A stretch of 64,000 bases of DNA, taken from NCBI RefSeq assembly GCF_014385165.1, contig NZ_JACRTF010000001.1, forward strand, positions 1,240,001-1,304,000, written 5' to 3'. The notes under the pieces are model-generated. The model was given only the letters and a program-made list of their open reading frames with translations, made no database searches and had not been told where the DNA came from. The DNA is from Jilunia laotingensis. GTDB lineage: Bacteria > Bacteroidota > Bacteroidia > Bacteroidales > Bacteroidaceae. Each line of letters starts with the position of its first letter. Within the stretch, counting starts at the first letter, position 1. Of the stretch, positions 43,412 to 53,070 are shown piece by piece. Both the position numbers and the translations under genes were made by a program.

Positions 43412-44923
43412 TTAATATCCAGGATTCTGTTCACAAAGTGGATTAGCATCGATTTCAGTCTGGGGAATCGGGAACAGTTTGAAATGATCATCAATGATTG
43501 CCTTGATTTCAAACGGCTTGCCAATCTTTTGTCTTTCTTTTGCTTGCTCGATGAACTTACCATGGCGAAGCAAATCTTGTCTGCGAAGATTCTCACCGTA
43601 GAACTCCCAACCTCTTTCTTTCAGCAAGAAGTCACGCAAAGTCTCTTTCGTAAAGTCCGAAGCATACAGTTTGTCTGTTAATCCGGCTCTATCTCTGACA
43701 GGTTGAATCAGGTTGTCGAAGATATCCTGTGTAGGACCATTCAATTCGTTCAACGCTTCCGCACGTGAGAGGAGAATATCGGCATAACGGATGACAGGAA
43801 TGTCATTGCCATGCGCATTTTCCACTGCATTCGGATCGGGAACATACTTGAACATACGAGTATTATTATCGTTCAACAACGAAACAGTGTTTCCTTTTGT
43901 ATTTTCGTATTCAGTGATGATCAAATCCTTACGCTTATCTTTCGGATCGAAAGAATTATAGAACGAATCATAGATACGGTCCATACGAGCCCAGTTTCTC
44001 ATATTGCTTGTAAACACGATCTCACCAACTGCCGTATTGGTCTGAACCCTCTTGAAGTCGGCCGGGAACCAACCATTGATTATTTCACAACCGTCAGCCT
44101 GAGTACTGCAAGTAAATGCCCAGATAAATTCCTTATTAGTCATCTTATTGTCTACCGTAAACAGCGTATTGTAATCCGGCCATAATTCATAACCAAATTC
44201 AAGATCCATTACTTCCTGAGCAGCTTGTGCGCACTTAGCCCACTGTTTTGTATTCAGATAGAACTTACATAAGAAACCATAAGCAGCACCGCGGGTAGCG
44301 CGTCCGTATTGATAGCTGGACAATTCCCCCCTATCGGGTAGCAATGGAGCGACTTCCGAAAGTTCTGTTTCGATAAAAGTCTTCATCTCTTCATCGGTAG
44401 CTCTTGCCAAAGCCTGTTCTCCCTCCGATTTCAATCGCAAAGGAACACCACCGCTACGCATATACAACTTATAATAAACGATGGCACGGATAAAACGAGC
44501 CTCCGACTTTATACGTGTTTTTTCATCATCCGGCAAAGTTGAACCGTCGATCAGTTCCAAAACAAGGTTACAGTTACGAATAGAACGATAGCATTGATTC
44601 CACAAATTCACTGCATGATCGGGATAAGAAGCATCCCAAGTGAACTGCAACATGACTGATGCGTGATTGTTAACCGCACCACCCGTTTCCCAGAACTGGT
44701 CGCAAGTCCACTCTTCATGATATTCGATATTGCCACCGAAGTTCCCATGGAACTGAGCATTACGGTACGCTTCAAAAAGCACACGTTCAATCGCATTGGA
44801 CGAATTGGCTACCGTACCATTGCCTAATTGAGAATATACATCTTCGTCAAGCCAGGAAGTACAGCCGGTAAATGTAAGGCTGCTTCCCAATAACAGTGAT
44901 AAACAAAAATATTTGAGTTTCAT
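43412..44923 (-). CDS. SusD/RagB-family glycan-binding lipoprotein
   Basis: A 503-residue surface lipoprotein that caps the partner SusC channel and binds the glycan. The lipobox FTGC gives C21. SusD features include CYRSIRNCNLVLELID, SEARFIRAIVYYKLYMRSGGVPL (TPR region, given here in part), RYADILLSRAEALNELNG and the C-terminal RGWEFYGENLRRQDLLRHGKF. It starts 20 bases after susC. Aromatic residues are frequent in the middle (FTCSTQADGCEIINGWF), but the ligand cannot be predicted. Confidence 0.95.
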   Translation of the reverse strand: MKLKYFCLSLLLGSSLTFTGCTSWLDEDVYSQLGNGTVANSSNAIERVLFEAYRNAQFHGNFGGNIEYHEEWTCDQFWETGGAVNNHASVMLQFTWDASYPDHAVNLWNQCYRSIRNCNLVLELIDGSTLPDDEKTRIKSEARFIRAIVYYKLYMRSGGVPLRLKSEGEQALARATDEEMKTFIETELSEVAPLLPDRGELSSYQYGRATRGAAYGFLCKFYLNTKQWAKCAQAAQEVMDLEFGYELWPDYNTLFTVDNKMTNKEFIWAFTCSTQADGCEIINGWFPADFKRVQTNTAVGEIVFTSNMRNWARMDRIYDSFYNSFDPKDKRKDLIITEYENTKGNTVSLLNDNNTRMFKYVPDPNAVENAHGNDIPVIRYADILLSRAEALNELNGPTQDIFDNLIQPVRDRAGLTDKLYASDFTKETLRDFLLKERGWEFYGENLRRQDLLRHGKFIEQAKERQKIGKPFEIKAIIDDHFKLFPIPQTEIDANPLCEQNPGY

Positions 44924-44943
44924 AATAGTATACTTATTTAAGA

Positions 44944-47900
44944 TTAAAAACCGATTTCTACACCAAATGAAAATGTTCTGTAAGAAGGATAAGCATTGAA
45001 ATCTACTTTCAACGTACTGTTTCCATTAGAGTTCAACGTCGGGTCTTGTCCACTGTATCCAGTCAGAGTCAAAAGGTTCTGTCCCAAAATATAGAAACCA
45101 AGTTTGCTGAATATCTTATTGCTCTTCAATGGAACATTGTAGCTTAACTGTACAGTTTGCAAACGGATGTAAGAACCGTCTTCAACACTCAGGTCGCAAA
45201 CACCCTTACCTCCCTGACGACCGGCAAGATTGACAAACGAAGGCCATTTATTAGAAGGATTATCCTCCGTCCATCTGTTCAGATAAGGTTCTGCCAGACG
45301 GTTACGACGGTGGCTGACCGGATAAAGGGTTTCAACGATTGCATTATTCAATATCTTGAAGCCTGTAGCTCCGTCGATGAAGAAGTTCAATGTGAAATTC
45401 TTATAAGAAAGCTCGTTCGTCAAACCGAATGTGAATGAAGGGATAGATTTGCCCAAAACCACACGGTCTTCGCTGTTAATCACACCATCACCATTCTGGT
45501 CAACATAGTGAACGTCACCCGGTTTCACTGCATATTTCAGATCGGCAGCTTGGATTTCTTCTTCAGATTGCCAGATACCAGCAGTTTGGTAACCAAAGAA
45601 GGAGTTCAAGGCTTCTCCTTCACGGATAATGGCAAAATCACTTGTAGACTGACCGGCATCTCCGTGGATAATTTCTGCCAGACCGGACAAATCAGTTACC
45701 TTGTTCTTCAACGTACTTAAGTTCAAGCTGGTATTCCATGTGAATGCTCCGACAAAGTTCCGTGAGTCAAGTGTGAGTTCAAAACCACGGTTTCTGATGT
45801 TACCCACGTTCTGCATGATGGAAGTATATCCCGTAGAAGCAGGAATCGGTTTGTTGAACAACATATCGAATGTATTCTTCTGGAAATAATCCAAAGAAAC
45901 GCTCAAACGGTTATCAAAGAACCCCATATCCAGACCTACGTTTATCTGCTCGGTTGTTTCCCATTTCAAATCAGGATTGGCAATACGCTGAGGGCCGAAT
46001 GATACGACTGGTTTGCCATCCAAAACCATCTTGGCTCCTGTTCCGTAAGTAACGATTGACAAGAAATTACCAATGTCTTGGTTACCTGTACGTCCGAAAC
46101 TAGCTCTTGCTTTCAGGTTGCTGAAAACATTCAGGTTTTTGATAAAGTCATGCTGATGCAATTTCCATGCAACGGCTCCCGAAGGGAAATAACCGAAACG
46201 ATTGTTTTTACCAAAGCGGGAAGAACCATCAATACGCAATGTAGCAGTGAACAATAACACATCGAACATATTATAGTTGACACGACCGATATAAGACATT
46301 AACTTGTTATTGTTTTTAGAGCTACCCATGCCGTACAGAGACGGATCGGCCATGCCCATATTGTTTGTCATGATTTCATCGACCGGGAAACCCGAACCAT
46401 TACCATCAAAACTATTATAAGAGAACTTCTGGTAGGTGAAACCGGCCATTGCATTAATACTGCTGTTATGTGGCAGATCTCTGTTATAGTTGGTTGTAAA
46501 CTCAGTCAGGTAATTACTACGTGTACCTGTCAGAATAGAAGCGATACCGGACTTAGCCTTACCCGATTTAGTAATTTCAGAAACATAAGAATCACGGCGA
46601 CTGTTTATATAGTCAAAACCTAAATTAGCCTTTACCGTCCAACCCTTCAAAATAGTATATTCCAAGAAAGCAGTTCCTAAAGTACGGTAAGTTGATGTCT
46701 GGCTAGTTTTACCATTCAACAAAGCCAACGGGTTATCCAGATTGATCAGTGAAGAAGTCTGGTAAGTTCCGTCATCATTGAAAGTTCTTAAAGTCGGGTC
46801 AAAGCCTCTGGCTGCATAAAGCGCACTACCTTCTTCATTCGTTGAGAAACCGATCGGAACAATGTCATCATGCGTATAGGACGCTGTGATATTTGTGCCG
46901 AAGTTGAATCTGTCCTCTTTGTAATCCAAATTGACACGACCATCATAACGCTTATAATTGGTATTTTTCATGATACCATCCTGATCGAAGTAGTTCAAAG
47001 AAGTAAAGAATTTAGTCTTTTCAGTACCACCGGTAAACGAGAGGCTATGGCTTTGTACGACAGCAGTCCGCAACATTTCGTTCTGCCAGTCAGTACCTCC
47101 ATCTTGTATTTCACCTACGATCTCACTATCGGATACGTTGGAACCCGGTGTTGCCTGTATCTCGTTGAGAATACGTTTGTAATCTTCCGCATTCAAAACT
47201 TCAATCATATCTTTCTTTACCTGCATTCCAACAAAACCGCTATAGTTTACCTTCATCTTACCGGAAGCACCTTTTTTCGTTGTCACCAAAACAACACCGT
47301 TCGCACCACGGGCACCATAGATAGCTGTTGCAGAAGCATCTTTCAAGATTTCGATAGATTCGATATCAGCAGGGTTTATGTTACTGATGGGGCTTCTTGC
47401 CACACGCATACCCGGCATACCATTACCACTACCGGAAACTACATTACTTGTCTCAATAGGCAAACCATCGACAACGTACAATGGACCTGATTCTGCATTC
47501 ACAGAACCGGCACCACGCACCTGAATAGTGATACCACCACCCGGTTCGGCACTTGCCTGAGTCACCTGTACACCGGCAGCTTTACCTTGCAGTAATCCTG
47601 ACAAAGAAGAGTTCACACCTTGATTCATATCCTTCTTACGGAAAGAAGATACGGAACCTGTTAAGTCGCTCTTTTTCATCGTACCGTAACCAACCACCAC
47701 TACTTCATCGAGTGTTTTTGAATCTTCCACAAGCTTAATGTTCAACGTAGTGGTATTGTCTGTTATCGGAATTTCCTGACTGATATAACCAATATATGAG
47801 ATGACGAGTGTCGATCCCGGCTTAACTTCAAGAGAGAAAGCACCGTCAAGATCAGTAATAAGACCGTTACTGGTACCTTTTTCAATAACATTGGCACCGA

Positions 47901-48093
47901 TAATAGGCTCACCGGTCTCATCTCTTACAACACCTTTGATTTTCTTTCCCTGTTGCAATTGCTCATCAGGAGCATTCGAAGCATTTACATTAGAAAATGT
48001 ATTACCGACCCCAAGAAATAAAAAGAACAGGATCATTGTCATGATACGGAAGACGGATCTATTATATAATCCATCCAAATGTTTTATTTTCAT
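44944..48093 (-). CDS. SusC/RagA-family TonB-linked outer membrane transporter
   Basis: A 1049-residue outer membrane importer for oligosaccharides. After a signal segment (RIMTMILFFLFLGVGNTFS), it has a CarboxypepD_reg domain (KIKGVVRDETGEPIIGANV; DGAFSLEVKPGSTLVISYIG), a TonB-box-like TLDEVVVVGYGTMKKSDLTG, and a plug (NPADIESIEILKDASATAIY and GARGANGVVLVTTKKG). The 22-strand barrel ends YRTFSFGVEIGF. No STN domain is present, so no anti-sigma partner is expected, in line with control by the hybrid two-component protein. It is the first gene of susC-susD, with a leader of about 160 bases. Confidence 0.96.
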   Translation of the reverse strand: MKIKHLDGLYNRSVFRIMTMILFFLFLGVGNTFSNVNASNAPDEQLQQGKKIKGVVRDETGEPIIGANVIEKGTSNGLITDLDGAFSLEVKPGSTLVISYIGYISQEIPITDNTTTLNIKLVEDSKTLDEVVVVGYGTMKKSDLTGSVSSFRKKDMNQGVNSSLSGLLQGKAAGVQVTQASAEPGGGITIQVRGAGSVNAESGPLYVVDGLPIETSNVVSGSGNGMPGMRVARSPISNINPADIESIEILKDASATAIYGARGANGVVLVTTKKGASGKMKVNYSGFVGMQVKKDMIEVLNAEDYKRILNEIQATPGSNVSDSEIVGEIQDGGTDWQNEMLRTAVVQSHSLSFTGGTEKTKFFTSLNYFDQDGIMKNTNYKRYDGRVNLDYKEDRFNFGTNITASYTHDDIVPIGFSTNEEGSALYAARGFDPTLRTFNDDGTYQTSSLINLDNPLALLNGKTSQTSTYRTLGTAFLEYTILKGWTVKANLGFDYINSRRDSYVSEITKSGKAKSGIASILTGTRSNYLTEFTTNYNRDLPHNSSINAMAGFTYQKFSYNSFDGNGSGFPVDEIMTNNMGMADPSLYGMGSSKNNNKLMSYIGRVNYNMFDVLLFTATLRIDGSSRFGKNNRFGYFPSGAVAWKLHQHDFIKNLNVFSNLKARASFGRTGNQDIGNFLSIVTYGTGAKMVLDGKPVVSFGPQRIANPDLKWETTEQINVGLDMGFFDNRLSVSLDYFQKNTFDMLFNKPIPASTGYTSIMQNVGNIRNRGFELTLDSRNFVGAFTWNTSLNLSTLKNKVTDLSGLAEIIHGDAGQSTSDFAIIREGEALNSFFGYQTAGIWQSEEEIQAADLKYAVKPGDVHYVDQNGDGVINSEDRVVLGKSIPSFTFGLTNELSYKNFTLNFFIDGATGFKILNNAIVETLYPVSHRRNRLAEPYLNRWTEDNPSNKWPSFVNLAGRQGGKGVCDLSVEDGSYIRLQTVQLSYNVPLKSNKIFSKLGFYILGQNLLTLTGYSGQDPTLNSNGNSTLKVDFNAYPSYRTFSFGVEIGF

Positions 48094-48261
48094 AATTGTA
48101 TAGATAATAAGTAATAACTTTAATTGATTTTCTTAGTGGATACTGGCATAATAAATATAATTATCCAGTAAAGTAGTTTTATCCAATATGATGTTAATTC
48201 ATAGGCATCCCCTTTTTAAAATGAAACATATGTATTTGCAGTTAACTTCTTTTTGATATCG

Positions 48262-48294
48262 CAAACATAGGCAATGAAGATTGAATATTAGAAA
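48262..48294 (-). promoter_or_regulatory. Predicted susC promoter
   Basis: On the reverse strand TTTC (48294-48291), 21 bases, then TATGTTTG (48269-48262). The -7 element is consensus; the -33 element has one mismatch. The predicted start is near 48255. Confidence 0.6.
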
Positions 48295-48371
48295 AATATC
48301 TGTTCAACAAATAGAAGAAACAAGCCAAAAAGCCCTTTAACGTGTTAAAAAACAATAGTTGAACAGATATT
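48295..48371. promoter_or_regulatory. Perfect 14-bp inverted repeat abutting the susC promoter (candidate operator)
   Basis: AATATCTGTTCAAC (48295-48308) and GTTGAACAGATATT (48358-48371) are exact inverted repeats whose centres are 63 bp apart, six helical turns. The proximal arm directly adjoins the -33 element on its upstream side. This placement fits an activator site, plausibly for the hybrid two-component regulator encoded at 54866. I did not find the same motif elsewhere in the window. Confidence 0.6.
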
Positions 48372-48445
48372 ATTAATCACTTTAGACAGGAATAGGATAA
48401 AAACCGCTATCTGATTTCTGTCAGGAGAAAGACGACCCTTTTTCT

Positions 48446-49921
48446 CTATTTTTTTCTACTTACCTGTTCCCCAAATGATAAAGGAACAGCCTTTTTACCG
48501 GCTTTCTTCAAGTTCTTCTGATATTTTCTCATCAATTCCATCCCTTTCAACCGCGCATTTTCACCATTAGCCAATTCATCGGGCATCTGATTGATCCATT
48601 CAAGATACATAGCATATAACTCCTTATACTTTTCGGGATATTTTTCTTTAAGCCCGATCATTTCCTGAGGATCTGTCTCGATATCGTATAGATTACAGTC
48701 TTTTTCAATGGCGGGATCGGAAACCAGTTTCCATTTTCCCTGCCGGATGGCAAACGAATTCTTCTCTACTTGAGTATCACTTTCCTTTTCAGTACTCCAA
48801 TAGAGGACATCATGCGGAACGTCCTTATTCTTACCAGTCAGATAAGGCATTAAGTCCACTCCATGCATGTCGTCTTGGGAAATTCCAGCCAGAGCCATGA
48901 TAGTGGGAGCGATGTCAATACTCATCACCGGTTGATCATAAACCGTTCCCTTGGCTATCTCTGGCGGATAGCTAACAATAAACGGAACACGGATGCCTCC
49001 TTCATAATAAGAACCTTTCTTCCCACGAAATTCCCATTTATCACTGTAATCCACCGCACCGTTGTCACTCAGATAGAAGATGATCGTATTCTCTCGTAAA
49101 CCGAGGCGCTCCAAAGTTTCTACCACTTTACCCACTCCCTGGTCGAGTGCAAAAGTCATAGCACGGGCGATATCATCCTTACCGACTTCCGCTGGATTAT
49201 TCGCCAATTCGCCTATCAATTCTTCAGGTGCCTGTAAAGGCGAATGAATAGCATTATAAGGCAGGTAGAGGAAAAAGGGGTTATCGACATTCTTTTCAAT
49301 AAAGCGGATAGCCCGGTTGGTATACTCATAAGTAGAGTATTCCATATCGACTACCGGATCCATGTTGTCCAAAGTAAAAGCCAATCCACTGTATACTCCG
49401 TCCCACGAACCACCCACCAGCGGGTCGTAATAGTCATGCAAACCGTTTATGAATCCGTAGAAAGTCTGGAAACCGCGATTATTAGGATGGCTCCGGATAT
49501 AATCGCCCAAATGCCACTTACCGATACAAGCCGTGCTGTATCCATTTTCCAAAAGATATTCGCTCAACATTTTCTGGTCTTTCGGAATACCTCCCACATG
49601 TGGCGTAGACAGCCCATAGAAGCCAAAACTCTGTTGATATTTTCCGGTCATAAGACCAGCACGGGTCGGACTTGAAAGGTGACCAGATGCATATCCCTGC
49701 ATACATTTCACTCCGCTTTCAGCCAATTCATCGATATTCGGTGTGACAATTCTTTTTATATGCGGATAGCAATTAACTCCCCCGTAACCCTGATCGTCTG
49801 CCAGAATAATAACAATATTGGGTTTGTTCATACGAACAGTCTGAGATGCTACATGCCCTGACGGTAACGTCAGCACGACGATTGTTGATAAGCTACCCGC
49901 TACTTTTGCGAATGATTTCAT
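48446..49921 (-). CDS. S1 sulfatase (serine-type), PUL copy 1
   Basis: A 491-residue secreted S1 sulfatase. The signal peptide is LSTIVVLTLPSGHVASQ, and the catalytic domain opens NIVIILADDQGYGGVNCYP. The maturation motif is S83-S-P-T-R87, serine type, so it depends on anSME. STACIGKWHLGDY and IIFYLSDNGAVDY supply further active-site and metal residues. The C-terminal extension after residue 450 is basic. It is the last gene of a group sulfatase-GH43-sulfatase read towards susC (gap to GH43 23 bases). Exo-type sulfatase action on a glycan end is inferred from family. Confidence 0.93.
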   Translation of the reverse strand: MKSFAKVAGSLSTIVVLTLPSGHVASQTVRMNKPNIVIILADDQGYGGVNCYPHIKRIVTPNIDELAESGVKCMQGYASGHLSSPTRAGLMTGKYQQSFGFYGLSTPHVGGIPKDQKMLSEYLLENGYSTACIGKWHLGDYIRSHPNNRGFQTFYGFINGLHDYYDPLVGGSWDGVYSGLAFTLDNMDPVVDMEYSTYEYTNRAIRFIEKNVDNPFFLYLPYNAIHSPLQAPEELIGELANNPAEVGKDDIARAMTFALDQGVGKVVETLERLGLRENTIIFYLSDNGAVDYSDKWEFRGKKGSYYEGGIRVPFIVSYPPEIAKGTVYDQPVMSIDIAPTIMALAGISQDDMHGVDLMPYLTGKNKDVPHDVLYWSTEKESDTQVEKNSFAIRQGKWKLVSDPAIEKDCNLYDIETDPQEMIGLKEKYPEKYKELYAMYLEWINQMPDELANGENARLKGMELMRKYQKNLKKAGKKAVPLSFGEQVSRKK

Positions 49922-49944
49922 TACATCTGTTTTAAAAAGTTCCG

Positions 49945-51024
49945 TTATTTGCTTTTTGTTCCCGAAGGTTTTGGCAGCTTCATAGAGGTAGGAAGCGGCG
50001 AGCCAAAATCAGGATACTCATTCTCTTTCCAGACGAACTTCTGGGCGCGCGGTGAGCGTGTTTCTCCGGAGCTAGGCGATTCGGTCACTCTGTCACGGGC
50101 ATGATAAAGAATATAATCCTCCTTTCCATCGGGAGATTTGAAGAAACTGTTGTGCCCCGTACTGTATACACCATTCTCGGGCGATTGCTTAAAAACGGGT
50201 TCAACCGATTTCTCCCATGAACCAGGATCCAATAGATTTGCATCCGTCCTGGCAGTCAGCATTCCCAACGCATAATAAGGTGTCCAGCAACCGCTGGCTG
50301 AATAAACAATATGAATATATTTACCTTTCGGACTTTTCAAAGGCTGTGGCCCTTCGTTGACATAGATCACATGCCCCGGCTTCTGGCCGTTCGGACTGAT
50401 ATACCTTCTCTCCCACTCCAAATCGGGTTTGGAAAGAAGTACACGCTCGGAACTCAACGTCCAGGGATCTGACATTTTAGCAATATAGATGCATTGGGTC
50501 TCCACGTTTACCCTTCTGGTCTGCCAGCCCGACCACACCAGATACAACTCACCGTTATGCTCAAAAACGGAGCCATCAATTGCCCAGTTATTATCTTTAT
50601 CGGTACTGATACGTCCTTTCATGACAAACTCTCCGGCAAAAGGATCGTTGCTGGAATTCTCCAATACGTACAGTTGGTGATTATCCGTATTGCCGTCGTC
50701 CGCAGCATAATAGACATACCATTTACCGTTAATACGGTGTATCTCGGGTGCCCAAAGATGTTTTGAATTGGACGGATCAGTAGGTGTCCAAATAGCTTTC
50801 GCTTCGGCATTTCGCAAATCAGTAATATCTTCCGTAGCGCGTAACCATAACTTACCCTGTCCGGAATTTATATAGTAATACTTGCCTTCATAAAACCAAG
50901 TCCACGGGTCGGGTCCTCTGTCCAACAAAGGATTCATATAGATCAGGACATCTTCTTTGTCTTGTCCGTAAAGGCTCATGCAGCTCAGCACAAAGCACAT
51001 AAAAAAATGAATCGTATATCTCAT
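49945..51024 (-). CDS. GH43-family glycoside hydrolase (PUL)
   Basis: A 359-residue secreted GH43 enzyme. The signal peptide is HFFMCFVLSCMSLYG. The base aspartate is D39 in DRGPDPWTWFYEGKYYYINS. The second aspartate is in NNWAIDGSVFEHNGELYLVW and the acid glutamate in VIYVNEGPQPL. TGHNSFFKSPDGKEDYILYH gives the conserved late histidine region. It differs clearly from the GH43 at 34348, so the two are probably in different subfamilies. It is flanked on both sides by sulfatase genes on the same strand, which implies a sulfated, GH43-susceptible glycan. Confidence 0.9.
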   Translation of the reverse strand: MRYTIHFFMCFVLSCMSLYGQDKEDVLIYMNPLLDRGPDPWTWFYEGKYYYINSGQGKLWLRATEDITDLRNAEAKAIWTPTDPSNSKHLWAPEIHRINGKWYVYYAADDGNTDNHQLYVLENSSNDPFAGEFVMKGRISTDKDNNWAIDGSVFEHNGELYLVWSGWQTRRVNVETQCIYIAKMSDPWTLSSERVLLSKPDLEWERRYISPNGQKPGHVIYVNEGPQPLKSPKGKYIHIVYSASGCWTPYYALGMLTARTDANLLDPGSWEKSVEPVFKQSPENGVYSTGHNSFFKSPDGKEDYILYHARDRVTESPSSGETRSPRAQKFVWKENEYPDFGSPLPTSMKLPKPSGTKSK

Positions 51025-51080
51025 AGCATTTAATTTATCGATTGATACCTTATAAAAAATATTCGGATTACTTAAGAACC

Positions 51081-51131
51081 CCCTTCACTCTTTCAGTCTT
51101 ACTTATCAATAAACAACTGAATGGTGAAGGG
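51081..51131 (-). promoter_or_regulatory. Intercistronic hairpin between sulfatase and GH43 genes
   Basis: CCCTTCAC (51081-51088) and GTGAAGGG (51124-51131) are perfect 8-bp inverted repeats around 35 bases in the 154-base gap between the two genes. No T-run follows on the reverse strand. It could protect one cistron or lower readthrough from the sulfatase into GH43. Confidence 0.45.
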
Positions 51132-51178
51132 AGCAAGCTACAGAATAAAAACCTATTGAGAACTATGCACTTACCTAT

Positions 51179-52546
51179 TTACTTTTTATTCCTCGCCTGA
51201 TGTTCCAAAGCCCGCATTTCAGTAGGCTGCCCTTCATCGCCACATGACTTCATCCATGCTTTCAACTTACCGTCCATCCTTTTTATAACAGATGCATATT
51301 TAGGATCGTCCGCCAGATTGTTCAGGCAATACGGGTCTTCTTTCGTATTATAAAGTTCGATTGCCGGACGGTGCTGGTATTTATCGAAAATGGGCTTCAT
51401 CTTAGGATCATTCGCTACCTTTTGACGCCATTTATCATAAATAGGCAGGTGCGTCATAGCATTCCTGAACTCCATCTCGGGAGTCAGATTAACGATGTAG
51501 CGGTATTCTTTATCGGCCACCGAACGGATGCCGTAGTAGTCACTTCCATGAAAGATGCCACGGGTAGTCTGCATGGAATACGTATATTGTTTATGGTCTT
51601 TCTTCTTGCCGGTCAGCACCGGTTTGAAACTCTTACCGTCCACGGGAGCAACAGGTTTCCCTCCGGCAATATCTATAAACGTAGGAACTATATCGACATA
51701 TTCTACCATAGCATCACTGACCGTACCGGGTTTCACCACACCGGGCCAACGTACGATACATGCAGAATGTACTCCCGCATCATAACAAGTCCATTTGGCA
51801 AACGGGAAACTGTTTCCCTGTTCACTGAGATAGACGGTGGCCGTATTATCGGTCACATCCGCTTTATCCATGATGTCCAGCACTTTCCCGAATTCATTAT
51901 CCATGTAATTGATCTCTGCAAGATAATGAGTCAGTTGCGTACGGGTCTCGGGCATATCGACATACATAGGCGGAAGCGTCAGTTTATCGGCATCAAACTG
52001 GGAGGCATCGCCTTTGTTCCAAGGGGTATGCGGCTGGTGGGAGGCAACAAACAGACAGAATGGCGTACCACTTGCCTTACATTCCTTTATAAACTGTTCA
52101 ACTGCTTCAAAATTGATATCATTTCCTTTTATGGAGGGCACATAAGGATCGAAGGGGAAAACAGACTCCGGTTCGACATGCGATTTGCCGATCAATGCCA
52201 CCCGGTAGCCTTGCGCTCCCAAATGGTGAACCACACTCTTGGTTCCTTCATCGGCTATCGTATGGTTGGGGTATGCACCGCTATGTACAGGCCACAAACC
52301 GGTATAAAGGTTATGGCGCGTCGGGGACGACATAGGGACTGCCTGATAGCATTGCGTAAAACGAACTCCCTGCGTAGCAAAACGGTCGATATTAGGTGTC
52401 TTCGAATCCGGACTGCCGTAGCATCCTAAGTCGTAATGCGAACAGTCATCGGCTATGAACAAGACAAAATTGGGCTTTTCCGCACTTTGTGCAAAAGAGA
52501 CCGATGCCAATCCCAAGGCAGCAGCGCTCATAATAAATCGTTTCAT
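51179..52546 (-). CDS. S1 sulfatase (serine-type), PUL copy 2
   Basis: A 455-residue secreted S1 sulfatase with signal peptide SAAALGLASVSFAQ and opening NFVLFIADDCSHYDLGCYGS. The maturation motif is S73-S-P-T-R77, again serine type. RVALIGKSHVEPE replaces the usual GKWHLG and SFPFAKWTCYDAGVHSACIV is in the late metal-site region, so it belongs to a different S1 subfamily from the other two. A reverse-strand -7 box TAACTTTG is at 52665-52658, about 110 bases before the start. It is the promoter-proximal gene of the sulfatase-GH43-sulfatase set. Confidence 0.92.
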   Translation of the reverse strand: MKRFIMSAAALGLASVSFAQSAEKPNFVLFIADDCSHYDLGCYGSPDSKTPNIDRFATQGVRFTQCYQAVPMSSPTRHNLYTGLWPVHSGAYPNHTIADEGTKSVVHHLGAQGYRVALIGKSHVEPESVFPFDPYVPSIKGNDINFEAVEQFIKECKASGTPFCLFVASHQPHTPWNKGDASQFDADKLTLPPMYVDMPETRTQLTHYLAEINYMDNEFGKVLDIMDKADVTDNTATVYLSEQGNSFPFAKWTCYDAGVHSACIVRWPGVVKPGTVSDAMVEYVDIVPTFIDIAGGKPVAPVDGKSFKPVLTGKKKDHKQYTYSMQTTRGIFHGSDYYGIRSVADKEYRYIVNLTPEMEFRNAMTHLPIYDKWRQKVANDPKMKPIFDKYQHRPAIELYNTKEDPYCLNNLADDPKYASVIKRMDGKLKAWMKSCGDEGQPTEMRALEHQARNKK

Positions 52547-53070
52547 AATATTCCTCTTATCATTTTATATACCTTGATGGGAACAAGATCGAGACGGTTG
52601 CCTCAGAGGAGTCCTTCAAGTTTTTCATAATCTATTTAATTTCGGGTTTGATGAACGCAAAGTTATCGGTTCACAAGGTATACAGGATAAAAGTTCGAGC
52701 CAATAAATAGAATAATCCGGTCAAGAATTCATCTTAAGTGTAAGAAACTACAGGTAATCGAATGAAACCGGGGTTTTATTCGAAGCATTGATGATAAGCC
52801 AGGTAATCAAGGCATTCATATCTCAAAAAGGACGATGGATGGAATGATTTCCAGAAGACGAACTAAATAACCGTAATTTACAAATGATTGCATGGAAGTG
52901 GATAAATAGATGAAAGAATAGCGAGAAACATCAAAGATTATGACCGTAATCCTTTTATTATCATTATCTTTGTCAATCAGTCCTTTCACAAAAGCTGATC
53001 GGCTGTTTTTCTTGATCAGGTTAAGGGAAAAGGATTCCTTAACCTATTTAAACTCAAATAAAACAATAAA
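52547..53070. other. Divergent region between sulfatase and YhcG-like gene
   Basis: These 524 bases hold the reverse -7 box at 52658-52665, a forward -7 box TATCTTTG at 52965-52972 and two stem-loops in the YhcG leader (52995-53045). The stretch 52690-52960 shows no gene. Confidence 0.6.
52995..53045 (+). promoter_or_regulatory. Two consecutive stem-loops in the leader of the YhcG-like gene
   Basis: CTGATC (52995-53000) pairs with GATCAG (53014-53019). Then AGGTTAAGG (53018-53026) pairs perfectly with CCTTAACCT (53037-53045) around 10 bases. The two share two bases and so are nearly stacked or mutually exclusive. The predicted start from the -7 box at 52965-52972 is near 52979, which puts both in the mRNA leader, 26 bases ahead of the ATG. 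Confidence 0.5.

Larger units (their letters stand above)
48094..48445. other. susC upstream region with promoter and inverted repeat
   Basis: These 352 bases carry the susC leader, the predicted promoter (48262-48294) and a 14-bp inverted repeat (48295-48371). There is no gene. The end next to the sulfatase shows no clear terminator for that gene. Confidence 0.65.

Noticed and set aside
41349..48093. GH32 and susCD as one levan-use locus
   Set aside because: GH32 is on the opposite strand with separate 3' hairpins, no fructokinase or GH32 partner is near, and the sulfatases argue for a different glycan.
51371..52429. 352-codon open frame antisense to the third sulfatase
   Set aside because: It lacks a plausible protein pattern (His/Arg-rich shadow of the sulfatase).
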